From positions 1 to 64,000 of the forward strand of contig CAIFEV010000003.1 of assembly GCA_903789615.1 (NCBI GenBank): 64,000 nucleotides of DNA. Reading direction: 5' to 3'. Under the pieces are notes generated by a model. It was given only the letters and a program-made list of their open reading frames with translations, was not told where the DNA came from and made no database searches. Positions 9,800-19,252 of the stretch are shown here, piece by piece (within the stretch, counting starts at the first letter, position 1; each line of letters starts with the position of its first letter). This stretch comes from an uncultured Lachnospiraceae bacterium. Its GTDB lineage: Bacteria > Bacillota > Clostridia > Lachnospirales > Lachnospiraceae. Position numbers and translations under genes: made by a program.

Positions 9800-12034
9800 A
9801 TGTACGCAGACATCATTCTGGACATCAGCCACGAAAAGCTGGACAAGACGTTTCAGTACAGGATTCCGGGGGAGCTCGCGGATAAAATAGCCATCGGAAC
9901 CATGGTGAGGGTTCCCTTCGGCCGCGGCAACCGCGAGCAGACCGGGTACGTGACCGGACTTTCGGAAACGCCGGCACTGGCACCGGAAAAAATCAAGCCC
10001 ATCAGCTCGGTTGAAAGCAGCCGGGTCGGTCCCGTGTCGCAGATGATTGAACTGGCGGCGTGGCTTAAGGAGAATTACGGGTCGACAATGGCGCAGGCGC
10101 TTGGGACCGTGCTGCCGGTCAAGGCGAAGGTCACGAGGCGCGTGCAGAGGACTCTGGTCCTGGCCTGTGACAAAGAGACGGCACAGGCGGCGCTTGAAAC
10201 CTTTCACAGAAAACACGCCGTCGCGCGGGAGCGGCTGCTTGCGGCCGTGCTGTCATCGGGGAGACTGGACTGCGACCTGGCCAGAACGAAGCTCAACATC
10301 CAGATGTCCACGATGCGGGAACTGGAGCAGATGGGACTTGTCGATATCGAGGAGCAGGAAGTGTACCGGACCGGGCTGGAATCGCGCAAAGAGGCGGAGG
10401 CAGATACCAGGCTCACGATGAATCCCGACCAGCAGCGCTGTGTGAATACCGTGCTCTCGGACTTTGACGCAGGACATGCGGGGACGTACCTGCTCTACGG
10501 CGTCACGGGCTCCGGAAAGACGCTGTGTTATCTCGAAATGGCTGCCCATATGGCGAAGACCGGTTATCAGAGCATTGTCCTGATTCCGGAGATCGCGCTC
10601 ACATTCCAGACGGTCCGCCGCTTTCAGAAATATTTCGGCTCCCGGGTGGCCATTCTGCACTCCCGGATGAGCCAGGGCGAGCGCTACGACACGTATCTGC
10701 GCGCCATGAAGGGGGAAGTGGACGTGGTCGTGGGACCGAGGAGCGCACTGTTTGTGCCGCTTCCGAAGCTGGGACTCATTGTGATTGATGAGGAGCAGGA
10801 GGAGTCCTACGCAAGCGAAACATCGCCGCGTTATCACGCGAGGGAGACGGCGCAGCACATCGCGGACAGGGCGCACGCGAGCCTCGTGCTGGGCTCGGCC
10901 ACACCCAGTCTGACCAGTTTTTACCGGGCGCAGACGGGAAAGTACCGCCTGCTGACGCTTCCGGGCCGCGCCACGGCGCAGACGCTTCCGGCGGTAAGCG
11001 TCGCGGACATGCGGGAGGAGCTTAAAGCGGGCAACCGGACGCCGTTTTCTATTGACCTGGCGCAAAAGATTCAGGAGCGGCTGGAAAGAAAAGAGCAGAC
11101 CATGCTGTTTTTGAACCGGCGTGGGTATCTCGGGCACTTCGCGTGCTACAGCTGCGGAAAACCGGTGAAATGTCCGCACTGCGACGTGGCCATGACTCTG
11201 CACGTGCAAAAGGGAAGGCAGTGGCTCTCCTGTCACTACTGCGGGTACACATCTCCGGTGCCGAAGGTCTGCCCGGTGTGCGGTTCACCGCATGTCGGCG
11301 GCATGCGGGCCGGCACCGAGAACATCGAGACGCAGGTGAAGCGGCTTTTCCCGCAGGCGCGGGTCCTGCGCATGGACGCGGACACGACGAACGGGAAAGA
11401 CGGACATGAGAGGATTTTATCGGCATTTGCCAACCATGAGGCGGACATTCTCGTGGGGACACAGATGATCGTGAAGGGACATGACTTCCCGGACGTAACG
11501 CTGGTTGGAATCGTGAACGCGGACCTGTCGCTGTTCGCTCCGGACTACCGGGCGCCGGAGCGCACGTTTGACCTGCTGGTGCAGGCCGCGGGGCGCGCGG
11601 GAAGAGGGAAGCGGCCCGGCGAGGTGGTGATCCAGACGTACAGCCCGGATAATTACACGATCGAGGCGGCGGCAAAGCAGGACTATCAGGCGTTTTACGA
11701 GCACGAGATCGCGTACAGAACGCTGCTGGGGTACCCGCCGGTAAAAAGCATGCTCCGGATACTCCTCACGGCAAATGATAATCAGCGTCTGCATGCGTGT
11801 GCGGACGCGCTCGCTCAGGCGGTGCGGCAGGCGCTTGCGGGAAAGGCGGACGCGGACTGCACCGGTCCGGCAGCGGATGTCATCGCCCGGATCAAGGATG
11901 CATGGCGGGAGGTCATCTGCGTCCGGAGCGCTTCAAGGCGTGACCTCGTCGCCGTGAAGGACCTGGTGGACGCGCATCTGACGGGCGATCCGGCGTATGA
12001 GAAGGTTTTTGTACAGTATCAGTTTAACGACTGA
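9800..12034 (+). CDS. priA: primosomal protein N' (replication restart helicase)
   Basis: A 744-residue superfamily 2 helicase that reloads the replisome at stalled forks. The N-terminal DNA-binding domain begins ADIILDIS. Walker A GVTGSGKT is at 234-241, with DEEQEESY in place of a DEAH box. Eight zinc-binding cysteines follow from about residue 449 (CYSCGKPVKCPHC, then CHYCG and CPVCG). AGRAGRG is motif VI. Only 10 bases separate it from fhs and the ribosome site is weak, so translation may be coupled to the upstream gene. Confidence 0.96.
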   Translation: MYADIILDISHEKLDKTFQYRIPGELADKIAIGTMVRVPFGRGNREQTGYVTGLSETPALAPEKIKPISSVESSRVGPVSQMIELAAWLKENYGSTMAQALGTVLPVKAKVTRRVQRTLVLACDKETAQAALETFHRKHAVARERLLAAVLSSGRLDCDLARTKLNIQMSTMRELEQMGLVDIEEQEVYRTGLESRKEAEADTRLTMNPDQQRCVNTVLSDFDAGHAGTYLLYGVTGSGKTLCYLEMAAHMAKTGYQSIVLIPEIALTFQTVRRFQKYFGSRVAILHSRMSQGERYDTYLRAMKGEVDVVVGPRSALFVPLPKLGLIVIDEEQEESYASETSPRYHARETAQHIADRAHASLVLGSATPSLTSFYRAQTGKYRLLTLPGRATAQTLPAVSVADMREELKAGNRTPFSIDLAQKIQERLERKEQTMLFLNRRGYLGHFACYSCGKPVKCPHCDVAMTLHVQKGRQWLSCHYCGYTSPVPKVCPVCGSPHVGGMRAGTENIETQVKRLFPQARVLRMDADTTNGKDGHERILSAFANHEADILVGTQMIVKGHDFPDVTLVGIVNADLSLFAPDYRAPERTFDLLVQAAGRAGRGKRPGEVVIQTYSPDNYTIEAAAKQDYQAFYEHEIAYRTLLGYPPVKSMLRILLTANDNQRLHACADALAQAVRQALAGKADADCTGPAADVIARIKDAWREVICVRSASRRDLVAVKDLVDAHLTGDPAYEKVFVQYQFND

Positions 12035-12054
12035 CTTTTTAGAAAGGGACGATT

Positions 12055-12552
12055 ATGGCATTACGAGAAATACGGGAGCTGGGCGACGAGGTTCTGCGCA
12101 AGAAGGCGAAGGAAGTCAAGGTCCTGACACCCCGGCTGAAGGAACTCATCGGCGATATGTTTGACACGATGTACGCGGCAAATGGCGTCGGGCTTGCGGC
12201 CCCGCAGGTCGGTGTCCTGCGCCGGATCGTTGTCATCGACTGCGGGGATGATCCGATCACGCTGATCAATCCGGTCATCGTGGAAAAGGACGGACTTCAG
12301 ACGGGCGAAGAGGGCTGTCTCTCGGTGCCGGGCAAGGTGGGCGTGGTGGAGCGCGCGATGCACTGCCGGGTCCGGGCGAAAAATGCCGATATGCAGGACT
12401 TTGAAGTAGAGGGCGAGGGACTCCTCGCGCGCTGCCTGCAGCATGAGATTGATCATCTGGACGGGAAAATGTATGTCGATATCGCGACGGAAATGCACGA
12501 TGTGATGGCAGAGGCTGAGGACGGGACAGAAGAGGAAACACAGGAAGAATGA
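12055..12552 (+). CDS. def: peptide deformylase
   Basis: A 165-residue metalloenzyme that removes the formyl group from nascent proteins. All three family motifs are present: GVGLAAPQVG, EGCLSVP (metal-binding Cys) and QHEIDHLDG (two metal-binding His and catalytic Glu). The end is acidic. AAAGGGA precedes the ATG. It overlaps fmt by four bases (ATGA), linking removal and addition of formyl groups. Confidence 0.97.
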   Translation: MALREIRELGDEVLRKKAKEVKVLTPRLKELIGDMFDTMYAANGVGLAAPQVGVLRRIVVIDCGDDPITLINPVIVEKDGLQTGEEGCLSVPGKVGVVERAMHCRVRAKNADMQDFEVEGEGLLARCLQHEIDHLDGKMYVDIATEMHDVMAEAEDGTEEETQEE

Positions 12553-13493
12553 AAGTCATATTCATGGGAACGCCGGATTTTGCGGTGGCAGACCTGAAGG
12601 CACTTTTCGCCGACGGACAGGAGATCCTGGCTGCCGTCACGCAGCCGGACAGGCCGAAGGGCAGAAAGCACGAACTGGCGGAGCCGCCCGTCAAGACGGC
12701 GGCGAAGGCGCTTGGTGTGCCCGTGCTGCAGCCAGAGCGCGCTGGCGCGCCGGAGTTCATCCGCATCATCCGGCAGATGGCGCCGGATATCATCGTGGTG
12801 GCGGCGTTCGGGCAGATCTTAAAGCAGGAGCTGCTGGACATTCCGAAGTACGGGTGCGTCAACGTGCACGCGTCGCTGCTCCCGAAGTACCGGGGGGCGA
12901 GCCCGATCCAGTGGGCAGTCTGCAACGGTGAGGAGTACTCGGGTGTGACGACGATGCAGATGGACGCCGGAATTGACACCGGTGACATCCTGCTGCAGGA
13001 AAAGGTGAAGCTGCGGGATGACGAGACAGGCGGCAGCCTGTTTGACCGTCTGGCAGATGTCGGCGCAGAGCTTCTCATCAGGACAATTCACGGCCTTGAG
13101 GACGGGACGGTGAAGGCTGTCCCGCAGGATGCCTCACAGGCGAGCACGGTCCGGATGATAAGCAAAGCGGACGGCCGCATCGACTGGAACCGTCCGGCAG
13201 TGGAGATAGAGCGGCACATCCGCGGGTTTGACCCGTGGCCGGGCACTTACACGTACCGGGGCGGAAAGCTTCTGAAGATCTGGAAGGCCAAAGTTATCGG
13301 GGGCAGACCGCATCCGGCGCAGGAGTGCGGGCGCGTTCTGTCTGTTTCCGGGGACACCTTCGTCACAGCCTGCGGGGAAGGTGAGCTGGAGGTGCTGGAG
13401 GTGCAGCCGGAGGGAAGACGCCGCATGGAAACGGCCGCGTACCTGCGAGGGTATCCTGTGACAGATGGCGAGGTTCTGGGGGAGAAAGGATAA
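12549..13493 (+). CDS. fmt: methionyl-tRNA formyltransferase
   Basis: A 314-residue enzyme that formylates initiator Met-tRNA using 10-formyl-THF. MGTPDFAV starts the Rossmann domain. HASLLPKYRGASPI holds the catalytic His and the following Asn/Asp region, with MDAGIDTGDIL further on. A C-terminal OB-like domain carries GFDPWPGTYT. It is translationally coupled to def and ends 6 bases before the next gene. Confidence 0.97.
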   Translation: MKVIFMGTPDFAVADLKALFADGQEILAAVTQPDRPKGRKHELAEPPVKTAAKALGVPVLQPERAGAPEFIRIIRQMAPDIIVVAAFGQILKQELLDIPKYGCVNVHASLLPKYRGASPIQWAVCNGEEYSGVTTMQMDAGIDTGDILLQEKVKLRDDETGGSLFDRLADVGAELLIRTIHGLEDGTVKAVPQDASQASTVRMISKADGRIDWNRPAVEIERHIRGFDPWPGTYTYRGGKLLKIWKAKVIGGRPHPAQECGRVLSVSGDTFVTACGEGELEVLEVQPEGRRRMETAAYLRGYPVTDGEVLGEKG

Positions 13494-13499
13494 TACGGT

Positions 13500-14198
13500 A
13501 TGTATTATTATATGGATCCAAGTTACCTGCTGATCATGCTGATCAGCCTCATCCTCGCGGGAACGGCGCAGGCGCTTGTCTCGTCGCGCTTCGCGCGCTA
13601 CAGCCGCGTGAGAGTCTCGTCCGGACTCACCGGGACGCAGACGGCCCAGAGACTGCTGTACGCGCAGGGACTCTATGGCGTGGCAACAGGCCGCGTCGCC
13701 GGCAGTCTGACCGATCACTATGACCCGCGGACCAATGCGGTCAACCTGTCGGACTTAGTGGCGGGCTCGGATTCGGTCGCGGCGGTCGCCGTCGCGGCTC
13801 ACGAGTGCGGACACGCCGTACAGAACGCGAAGGGGTATATGCCGCTGCGCGTGCGTTCGGCGCTTGTTCCAGTTGTCAACTTCGCCTCGCAGGCGTCCTG
13901 GTTTCTCATCATTCTGGGACTGATCTTCTCGCGCGGCGGGCAGATTTTCATCGAGCTCGGCATCATTCTGTTTGCCGTCTGCGTGCTTTTTCAGCTGGTG
14001 ACGCTTCCGGTGGAGTTCAATGCTTCCCGCAGAGGCCTTGCGATGCTGCAGGAGCAGGGCGTCGTGAGCGGCGAGGAAGAAAAGGGAGCCAGAAGCGTCC
14101 TCGTGGCGGCGGCGCTCACCTATGTGGCATCGGCCCTGACAGCGATTCTGCAGCTTCTCCGTCTGATCTTTATTTACGGAAGAAGGAACCGCGATTGA
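13500..14198 (+). CDS. membrane zinc metallopeptidase, YugP type
   Basis: A 232-residue membrane protein of the Zn_peptidase_2 family (YugP). A first hydrophobic segment lies at about 8-22. The metal motif HECGH is at 101-105, within AAHECGHAVQNAKGY. Two or three more membrane segments follow at about 122-140, 148-168 and 205-225. The physiological substrate is not known to me. Its place between fmt and rsmB is usual for clostridia. Its last bases overlap the TTG start of rsmB. Confidence 0.9.
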   Translation: MYYYMDPSYLLIMLISLILAGTAQALVSSRFARYSRVRVSSGLTGTQTAQRLLYAQGLYGVATGRVAGSLTDHYDPRTNAVNLSDLVAGSDSVAAVAVAAHECGHAVQNAKGYMPLRVRSALVPVVNFASQASWFLIILGLIFSRGGQIFIELGIILFAVCVLFQLVTLPVEFNASRRGLAMLQEQGVVSGEEEKGARSVLVAAALTYVASALTAILQLLRLIFIYGRRNRD

Positions 14199-15523
14199 AG
14201 ACGGCATCAACGGTATCAACGGCGTTCGAACGCGGCATGGTCCTGGCAGTCCTGACGGCGGTATCCGGCGGTGCTATGGCCGATCAGGCTCTGCACAGAC
14301 AACTGCTGGCCATCCCGGGGCCGGACATGGCACAGGCCCGGCGCTTCATCTCCCGTCTCACGCGCACGACGCTGGAGAGAACCATCACGCTGGATTTCTT
14401 TTTAGACAAGGTGGCAAAGCGGCCGATGCGCTCTCAGAAGCCGGATATCGCCTGGATCCTGCGCATGGCTGCCGCCCAGATTCTGTACATGGACAGCGTG
14501 CCGGATGCGGCTGCCGTTCATGAAGCGGTGAATCTGGCCGGAGGAGAGGGCGCGGGGGCGAAGGCATTTGTTAATGGGACGCTACGCTCTTTTCTGCGGC
14601 AGAAAGAATCGTTTGCGTATCCGGACCGGAAGGAAAATGCGGACCGGTATCTGCAGATCCGTTATTCCGTGCCGGCCTGGATCGTGCAGGAAGTGATCCG
14701 GCTCACCGGGCGGGATCGCGCCGAAGAGGTGCTCGCGGCGTTTGAGCGCGAAGCGCCGCTTTTTATCCGGGTCAACACGGCACGGATTTCTGCCGGAGCA
14801 CTGGAGAGAAAGCTGATGGCGGCCGGCATGCGCGTGTACAGAAGGCCGGAGGCAGAAGGCATTTTCCTGGTAGAGGACTTCGGGTTGGTTGACGGGATTC
14901 CGGGGTTTGCGGAAGGTGAATTTTACGTGCAGGACCTTTCGTCGGCAGCAGCTTACCGTGCGGCCGGCTTTCTTCCGGGCGGATCGGTGCTTGACGTGTG
15001 CGGCGCGCCGGGCGGCAAGTCCGTGCAGGCGGCGCTTCTGATGCGGGAGGCCGGAGCGGCGGGGAAGGTCCAGTGCTGTGACATCTCCGAAAAGCGCCTG
15101 GAGCGCACCGCAGACAATGTCAGGCGCCTTGGGCTGTCTGAGATCACGGTGAGGCAGCACAGCGCGGCGGAAAGCTGCGCGGCAGATGAGAAGATGTACG
15201 ACACGGTGATCGCCGATGTCCCCTGCTCGGGGATCGGGGATCTGCGCCGCAAGCCTGATATAAAGCTGAGGGTGCGCCACACGGACAGCCGGGCGCTGGT
15301 GCCGGTCCAGAGAAAAATTCTGGCCGCGTCGTTTCCGGCTTTAAAGCCCGGCGGACGGCTTGTTTACAGCACCTGCACGATCGCGCACGCGGAGAATCAG
15401 GGGAACGCCTCGTGGTTTGAGGAACATTTCCCGGTGAAGAAGCGTTTTGAAAAGCTGTATCTGCCGACGGACAAGTGGCCCGGCGACGGGTTTTATGCGG
15501 CTGTTTTTGAGAGGATCTGTTGA
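14195..15523 (+). CDS. rsmB: 16S rRNA (cytosine-967-C5) methyltransferase
   Basis: A 442-residue protein with an N-terminal NusB-like RNA-binding domain (about 10-145) and a C-terminal Rossmann methyltransferase. The SAM site is DVCGAPGGKS. The two catalytic-region cysteines are Cys344 (DVPCSGIG) and Cys394 (YSTCTI), as in RsmB. I place the start at TTG 14195, which overlaps the stop of the previous gene and follows AGAAGGA at 14181-14187. An internal ATG at 14238 is a less likely alternative. It shares one base with the rlmN start. Confidence 0.92.
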   Translation: MKTASTVSTAFERGMVLAVLTAVSGGAMADQALHRQLLAIPGPDMAQARRFISRLTRTTLERTITLDFFLDKVAKRPMRSQKPDIAWILRMAAAQILYMDSVPDAAAVHEAVNLAGGEGAGAKAFVNGTLRSFLRQKESFAYPDRKENADRYLQIRYSVPAWIVQEVIRLTGRDRAEEVLAAFEREAPLFIRVNTARISAGALERKLMAAGMRVYRRPEAEGIFLVEDFGLVDGIPGFAEGEFYVQDLSSAAAYRAAGFLPGGSVLDVCGAPGGKSVQAALLMREAGAAGKVQCCDISEKRLERTADNVRRLGLSEITVRQHSAAESCAADEKMYDTVIADVPCSGIGDLRRKPDIKLRVRHTDSRALVPVQRKILAASFPALKPGGRLVYSTCTIAHAENQGNASWFEEHFPVKKRFEKLYLPTDKWPGDGFYAAVFERIC

Positions 15524-16596
15524 TGGAGAAAACGGACATCAGTTCCATGACAAGGCAGGAGCTGGAGGAGTACCTGGCCGCGGCGGGCGAGAAGAAGTTC
15601 CGCGCGGCGCAGATTTTTTCCTGGATCCACGGGAAGCAGGTTTCCTCATTTGAGCAGATGAGCAATCTGCCGGAAGCCTTGCGGAAGCATCTTGATGAGA
15701 CGGCAGGACTCACGGTTTTAGAGCCGGTCCGGGTTCAGGTCTCCAAGATTGACGGCACGAGCAAGTACCTGTTCCGGCTGGCGGACGGAAACGTGATCGA
15801 GAGCGTCCTGATGCACTATCATCATGGGAATTCCGTCTGCATCTCGTCGCAGGTCGGGTGCGCGATGGGATGCCGCTTCTGTGCTTCCACGATCGGCGGC
15901 TGCGTCCGGTCTCTTACAGCTGCGGAGATGTGCGGACAGGTCTACCGGATCGCGCAGCTTACCGGCAGCCGGGTGGACAGTGTTGTGGTCATGGGTTCGG
16001 GCGAGCCGTTTGAGAATTTCGACAATTTCTGCCGGTTCGTGGAGATCCTGAATGACCCGAAAGGGTATAATCTCTCCCGCCGGTCCATAACGGTCTCCAC
16101 CTGCGGGATTGTGCCCCGCATCCGGGAACTGGCGGACAGAGGGACGCAGGTGACACTGGCTGTGTCTCTTCACGCGCCAAATGACGGGATTCGCCGGAAG
16201 CTGATGCCAGTCGCGAACCGTTACACGATCGATGAGATTCTGGATGCCTGCCGGTATTTCTTTGAGAAGACTGGCCGGCGCGTGAGTTTTGAGTACAGTC
16301 TCGCGGCGGGGATCAACGACACACCTGCCTGCGCCGATGAACTGGCCGGACGGCTGAAAGGTTTTCCGTGCCATGTGAACCTGATCCCGGTCAACCCGGT
16401 GAGGGAGCGCACGATCAGGCAGAGTGCGGCTCCGGACATTCAGGCGTTCAAAAGAAGGCTTGAAAAACACGGAGTAAATGTTACTATTAGAAGGGAAATG
16501 GGCCGGGATATTGACGGTGCGTGCGGCCAGCTGCGCAAGAGCTATCTGGACGGGCCGGGCTCATCAGGAGAATCTTTTAAACAAGCGGAGGAATAG
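15523..16596 (+). CDS. rlmN: 23S rRNA A2503 / tRNA A37 methyltransferase
   Basis: A 357-residue radical SAM enzyme that methylates C2 of adenosine in 23S rRNA and some tRNAs. The iron-sulfur motif CxxxCxxC is Cys113, Cys117 and Cys120. The second catalytic cysteine near the end is Cys334 (GACGQLRKS). GEPFENFDN matches the family GEPL-N region. The ATG shares its A with the TGA stop of rsmB. Its stop lies one base before the phosphatase start, so the block is one operon. Confidence 0.96.
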   Translation: MEKTDISSMTRQELEEYLAAAGEKKFRAAQIFSWIHGKQVSSFEQMSNLPEALRKHLDETAGLTVLEPVRVQVSKIDGTSKYLFRLADGNVIESVLMHYHHGNSVCISSQVGCAMGCRFCASTIGGCVRSLTAAEMCGQVYRIAQLTGSRVDSVVVMGSGEPFENFDNFCRFVEILNDPKGYNLSRRSITVSTCGIVPRIRELADRGTQVTLAVSLHAPNDGIRRKLMPVANRYTIDEILDACRYFFEKTGRRVSFEYSLAAGINDTPACADELAGRLKGFPCHVNLIPVNPVRERTIRQSAAPDIQAFKRRLEKHGVNVTIRREMGRDIDGACGQLRKSYLDGPGSSGESFKQAEE

Positions 16597-16597
16597 G

Positions 16598-17317
16598 ATG
16601 AACGCTTACGCGCTCACGGATGTGGGCCGCGAAAGAAGCATGAATCAGGATTTCTTCTTCTATACGCTCGAACCGGTCGGAAATCTTCCGAATCTGTTCG
16701 TCGTAGCCGACGGCATGGGAGGCCATAAAGCCGGCGATCTCGCTTCCAGGTACACGATTGAGACACTGCTTGAGCTGATCAGGGATTCATCGTTCGAGGA
16801 CCCGGTCACGATCATCAGTCATGCGATCCGCACGGTAAACGGGAAACTTCTGGAGAAGGCCGCAGAGTCACCTGATTATGCTGGAATGGGAACAACGCTG
16901 GTTGTTGCCACGATTGACGGTCAGACACTCAGAGTTGCAAATGTCGGCGACAGCCGGCTTTACGTTATTTCTGACGACATCACGCAGGTCACCCGCGATC
17001 ATTCGCTGGTGGAAGAGATGGTGTCCATCGGGGAGATTGACCGTCAGGAAGCACGGCATCATGCAAACAAGAACATTATCACCAAGGCGATCGGCGGATC
17101 GAAGGAAGTGGAACCGGATGTATTTGCGGTTGATCTGTTTCCTGGAGACAAGATTCTGCTGTGCACCGACGGACTCACCAACATGGTGGAGGATGCCAGA
17201 ATCCGCCGGGTCGTCCGGGACACGGACAACATCGAGGATGCATGCAGGATTCTAATCGATCTGGCCAACGATGCCGGCGGACGGGATAACATCACGGCGA
17301 TGCTGGTGAGCGTCTGA
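16598..17317 (+). CDS. PP2C-type serine/threonine phosphatase
   Basis: A 239-residue metal-dependent phosphatase (Stp/PrpC), partner of the PASTA kinase encoded next. The metal-binding Asp residues lie in DGMGGH, LCTDGL and GGRDNIT. GMGTTL and ANVGDSRLY complete the fold. In Firmicutes this pair controls cell-wall synthesis and division by reversible phosphorylation. GGAGG lies upstream of the ATG. A 24-base gap separates it from the kinase. Confidence 0.95.
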   Translation: MNAYALTDVGRERSMNQDFFFYTLEPVGNLPNLFVVADGMGGHKAGDLASRYTIETLLELIRDSSFEDPVTIISHAIRTVNGKLLEKAAESPDYAGMGTTLVVATIDGQTLRVANVGDSRLYVISDDITQVTRDHSLVEEMVSIGEIDRQEARHHANKNIITKAIGGSKEVEPDVFAVDLFPGDKILLCTDGLTNMVEDARIRRVVRDTDNIEDACRILIDLANDAGGRDNITAMLVSV

Positions 17318-17341
17318 ACTCCTGAATTCTGAGGAAAAATT

Positions 17342-19243
17342 ATGCTGGGAAGAGGGATGTACCTTGCGGACCGATATGAGATTGCCGACCGGAGCGGTGC
17401 GGGCGGCATGTCGGATGTCTACAAGGCAATGGATCATAAACTGAACCGGTATGTGGCGGTGAAGGTGTTAAAGCCGGAATTCTGCTCGGACAAGACATTT
17501 GTCCAGAAGTTCCGTGTGGAAGCACAGAGCGCCGCCGGGCTGGCTCATCCGAATGTAGTCAATATCTTCGACGTTGGCGAGGAAAATGGCATTTATTATA
17601 TTGTCATGGAGCTCGTCGAAGGTATCACACTGAAGAAATACATCGAGAAAAAGGGACGTATTCCGTACAAGGAAGCGGTCAGCATCGCGATTCAGGTGGC
17701 CAAGGGCATTGAGGCGGCCCACAGCCATCACATCGTTCACCGCGACATCAAACCGCAGAATATCATGATCTCCCGCGAGGGTAAGGTCAAGGTGACGGAC
17801 TTCGGCATCGCGAAGGCCGCCTCTTCGACGACCATAACTTCCACCGCCATGGGTTCCGTGCACTACATCTCACCGGAGCAGGCCCGGGGCGGCTACACGG
17901 ATGAGAGGACGGATATATACTCGTTCGGCATTACGCTCTACGAGATGTTGACCGGCACGGTTCCCTTCGACGGGGATACGACGGTCGCTGTGGCTGTGCA
18001 GCACATTCAGCAGCAGATCCAGCCGCCGTCATCTCTTGTGCCCGGAATTCCGAAATGCGTGGACGACATCGTCATCAAGTGCACGCAGAAGAAGGTGGAT
18101 TTCCGCTACCAGTCCGCGACGGAGGTAATTGAGGATCTCAAAAAAGCCCTGATCATGCCGGACCGGGATTTTGTAAAGTTTCTGCCGGGATCTGTGACGC
18201 CGGACGGTGTCGTACAGGCGGGCAGTCCGCAGGCCGATTCGCTTGCAAAGGCAGCGGAGGCAGCCAGAAGAGTCAGCGCGGTCAAGGATGATCATACCGT
18301 ATTCTTAAACAACGGCGGTGACATTCTGGGCGGTTCCGGAAGTGATACGACCGGAATCGACACGGACGGGACCGGTGAAGACGACTTTGTCGATGACACC
18401 GGGTATGAAGATGACGAAGAGGATCTGGACGACGCCGACATTGACGACGAGGACAACTCGAAGCTGGATGCCGTGATGAAGTGGATCGGCATCGGCATCG
18501 CGGCGGCTATCACGGTCGTGGCGGTATTCATTCTGGCGCGTTTCGCCGCGTCCGGTTCTCTGTTCAGCTTTTCAAAGACGACAGAGGCGACATCCACGTC
18601 AAGTCAGTCGCAGATCGTGTCGATGCCGAATCTCGTCGGACAGACACTTACCGATGCGGAAGCGACGCTGGACAGCCTTGGGCTGAAATACACGACACTG
18701 CAGCAGTACAAGGAAGGCGCAGCTGTCAATGAAGTCATCGACCAGTCCTATGAGGAAGGCGCGAAGATCCGCCAGGGAGCGACCGTGACACTCACCGTCA
18801 ACTCCGGAAAAAAGGCGACGACTGAGGCTCCGACGACTGTGTCGAGCCAGATCACCGTGAACAGCGTGACAGGTCTCACCGAGTCGGACGCGGAGAGTTC
18901 GCTCGCATCACAGGGCTTCAGCGTGAATATCAGTTACCAGAACAGCGACAGCGTGACGGCAGGTGTCGTAATCAGCCAGTCGCCGGGGGCCGGCAGCAAG
19001 GCGGAGGCAGGATCCACCGTCACAATCGTGGTGAGCGCCGGGCCGAAGACGACGGCGGCGCCGGCAACCGAGGCACCGACGACACAGGCTCCGACCACGG
19101 CAGCACCGACGACGGCAGCTCCCCAGACAGAAGCTCCGACGCAGGCGACACAGGCTCCGGCCACCACAGCACAGCAGCAACAGGCTCAGAATCAGAACAA
19201 TAACCAGAATCAGGCCGCGCAGAATCAGCCTGCCGGGCAGTAA
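17342..19243 (+). CDS. prkC: PASTA-domain serine/threonine kinase
   Basis: A 633-residue membrane kinase (PknB/PrkC). The cytosolic kinase domain spans about 1-270, with the ATP loop RSGAGGMSDVYK, Lys41, HRD at 133-135 and DFG at 153-155. An acidic juxtamembrane part (about 335-378) leads to one membrane helix (381-404). Two PASTA repeats (about 425-489 and 503-567) face outside and would sense peptidoglycan fragments. The tail (568-633) is a Thr/Ala/Pro repeat, then a Gln/Asn-rich end. Two PASTA repeats is fewer than in B. subtilis PrkC, and the low-complexity tail is unusual. The partner phosphatase is encoded just upstream. Confidence 0.96.
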   Translation: MLGRGMYLADRYEIADRSGAGGMSDVYKAMDHKLNRYVAVKVLKPEFCSDKTFVQKFRVEAQSAAGLAHPNVVNIFDVGEENGIYYIVMELVEGITLKKYIEKKGRIPYKEAVSIAIQVAKGIEAAHSHHIVHRDIKPQNIMISREGKVKVTDFGIAKAASSTTITSTAMGSVHYISPEQARGGYTDERTDIYSFGITLYEMLTGTVPFDGDTTVAVAVQHIQQQIQPPSSLVPGIPKCVDDIVIKCTQKKVDFRYQSATEVIEDLKKALIMPDRDFVKFLPGSVTPDGVVQAGSPQADSLAKAAEAARRVSAVKDDHTVFLNNGGDILGGSGSDTTGIDTDGTGEDDFVDDTGYEDDEEDLDDADIDDEDNSKLDAVMKWIGIGIAAAITVVAVFILARFAASGSLFSFSKTTEATSTSSQSQIVSMPNLVGQTLTDAEATLDSLGLKYTTLQQYKEGAAVNEVIDQSYEEGAKIRQGATVTLTVNSGKKATTEAPTTVSSQITVNSVTGLTESDAESSLASQGFSVNISYQNSDSVTAGVVISQSPGAGSKAEAGSTVTIVVSAGPKTTAAPATEAPTTQAPTTAAPTTAAPQTEAPTQATQAPATTAQQQQAQNQNNNQNQAAQNQPAGQ

Positions 19244-19252
19244 GCAGGCCGT

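Noticed and set aside
19050-19165. Tandem repeats rich in ACGACGG/GCACCGA units
   Set aside because: They encode the Thr-Ala-Pro tail of the PASTA kinase; irregular unit length and no spacers, so not CRISPR or a mobile repeat.
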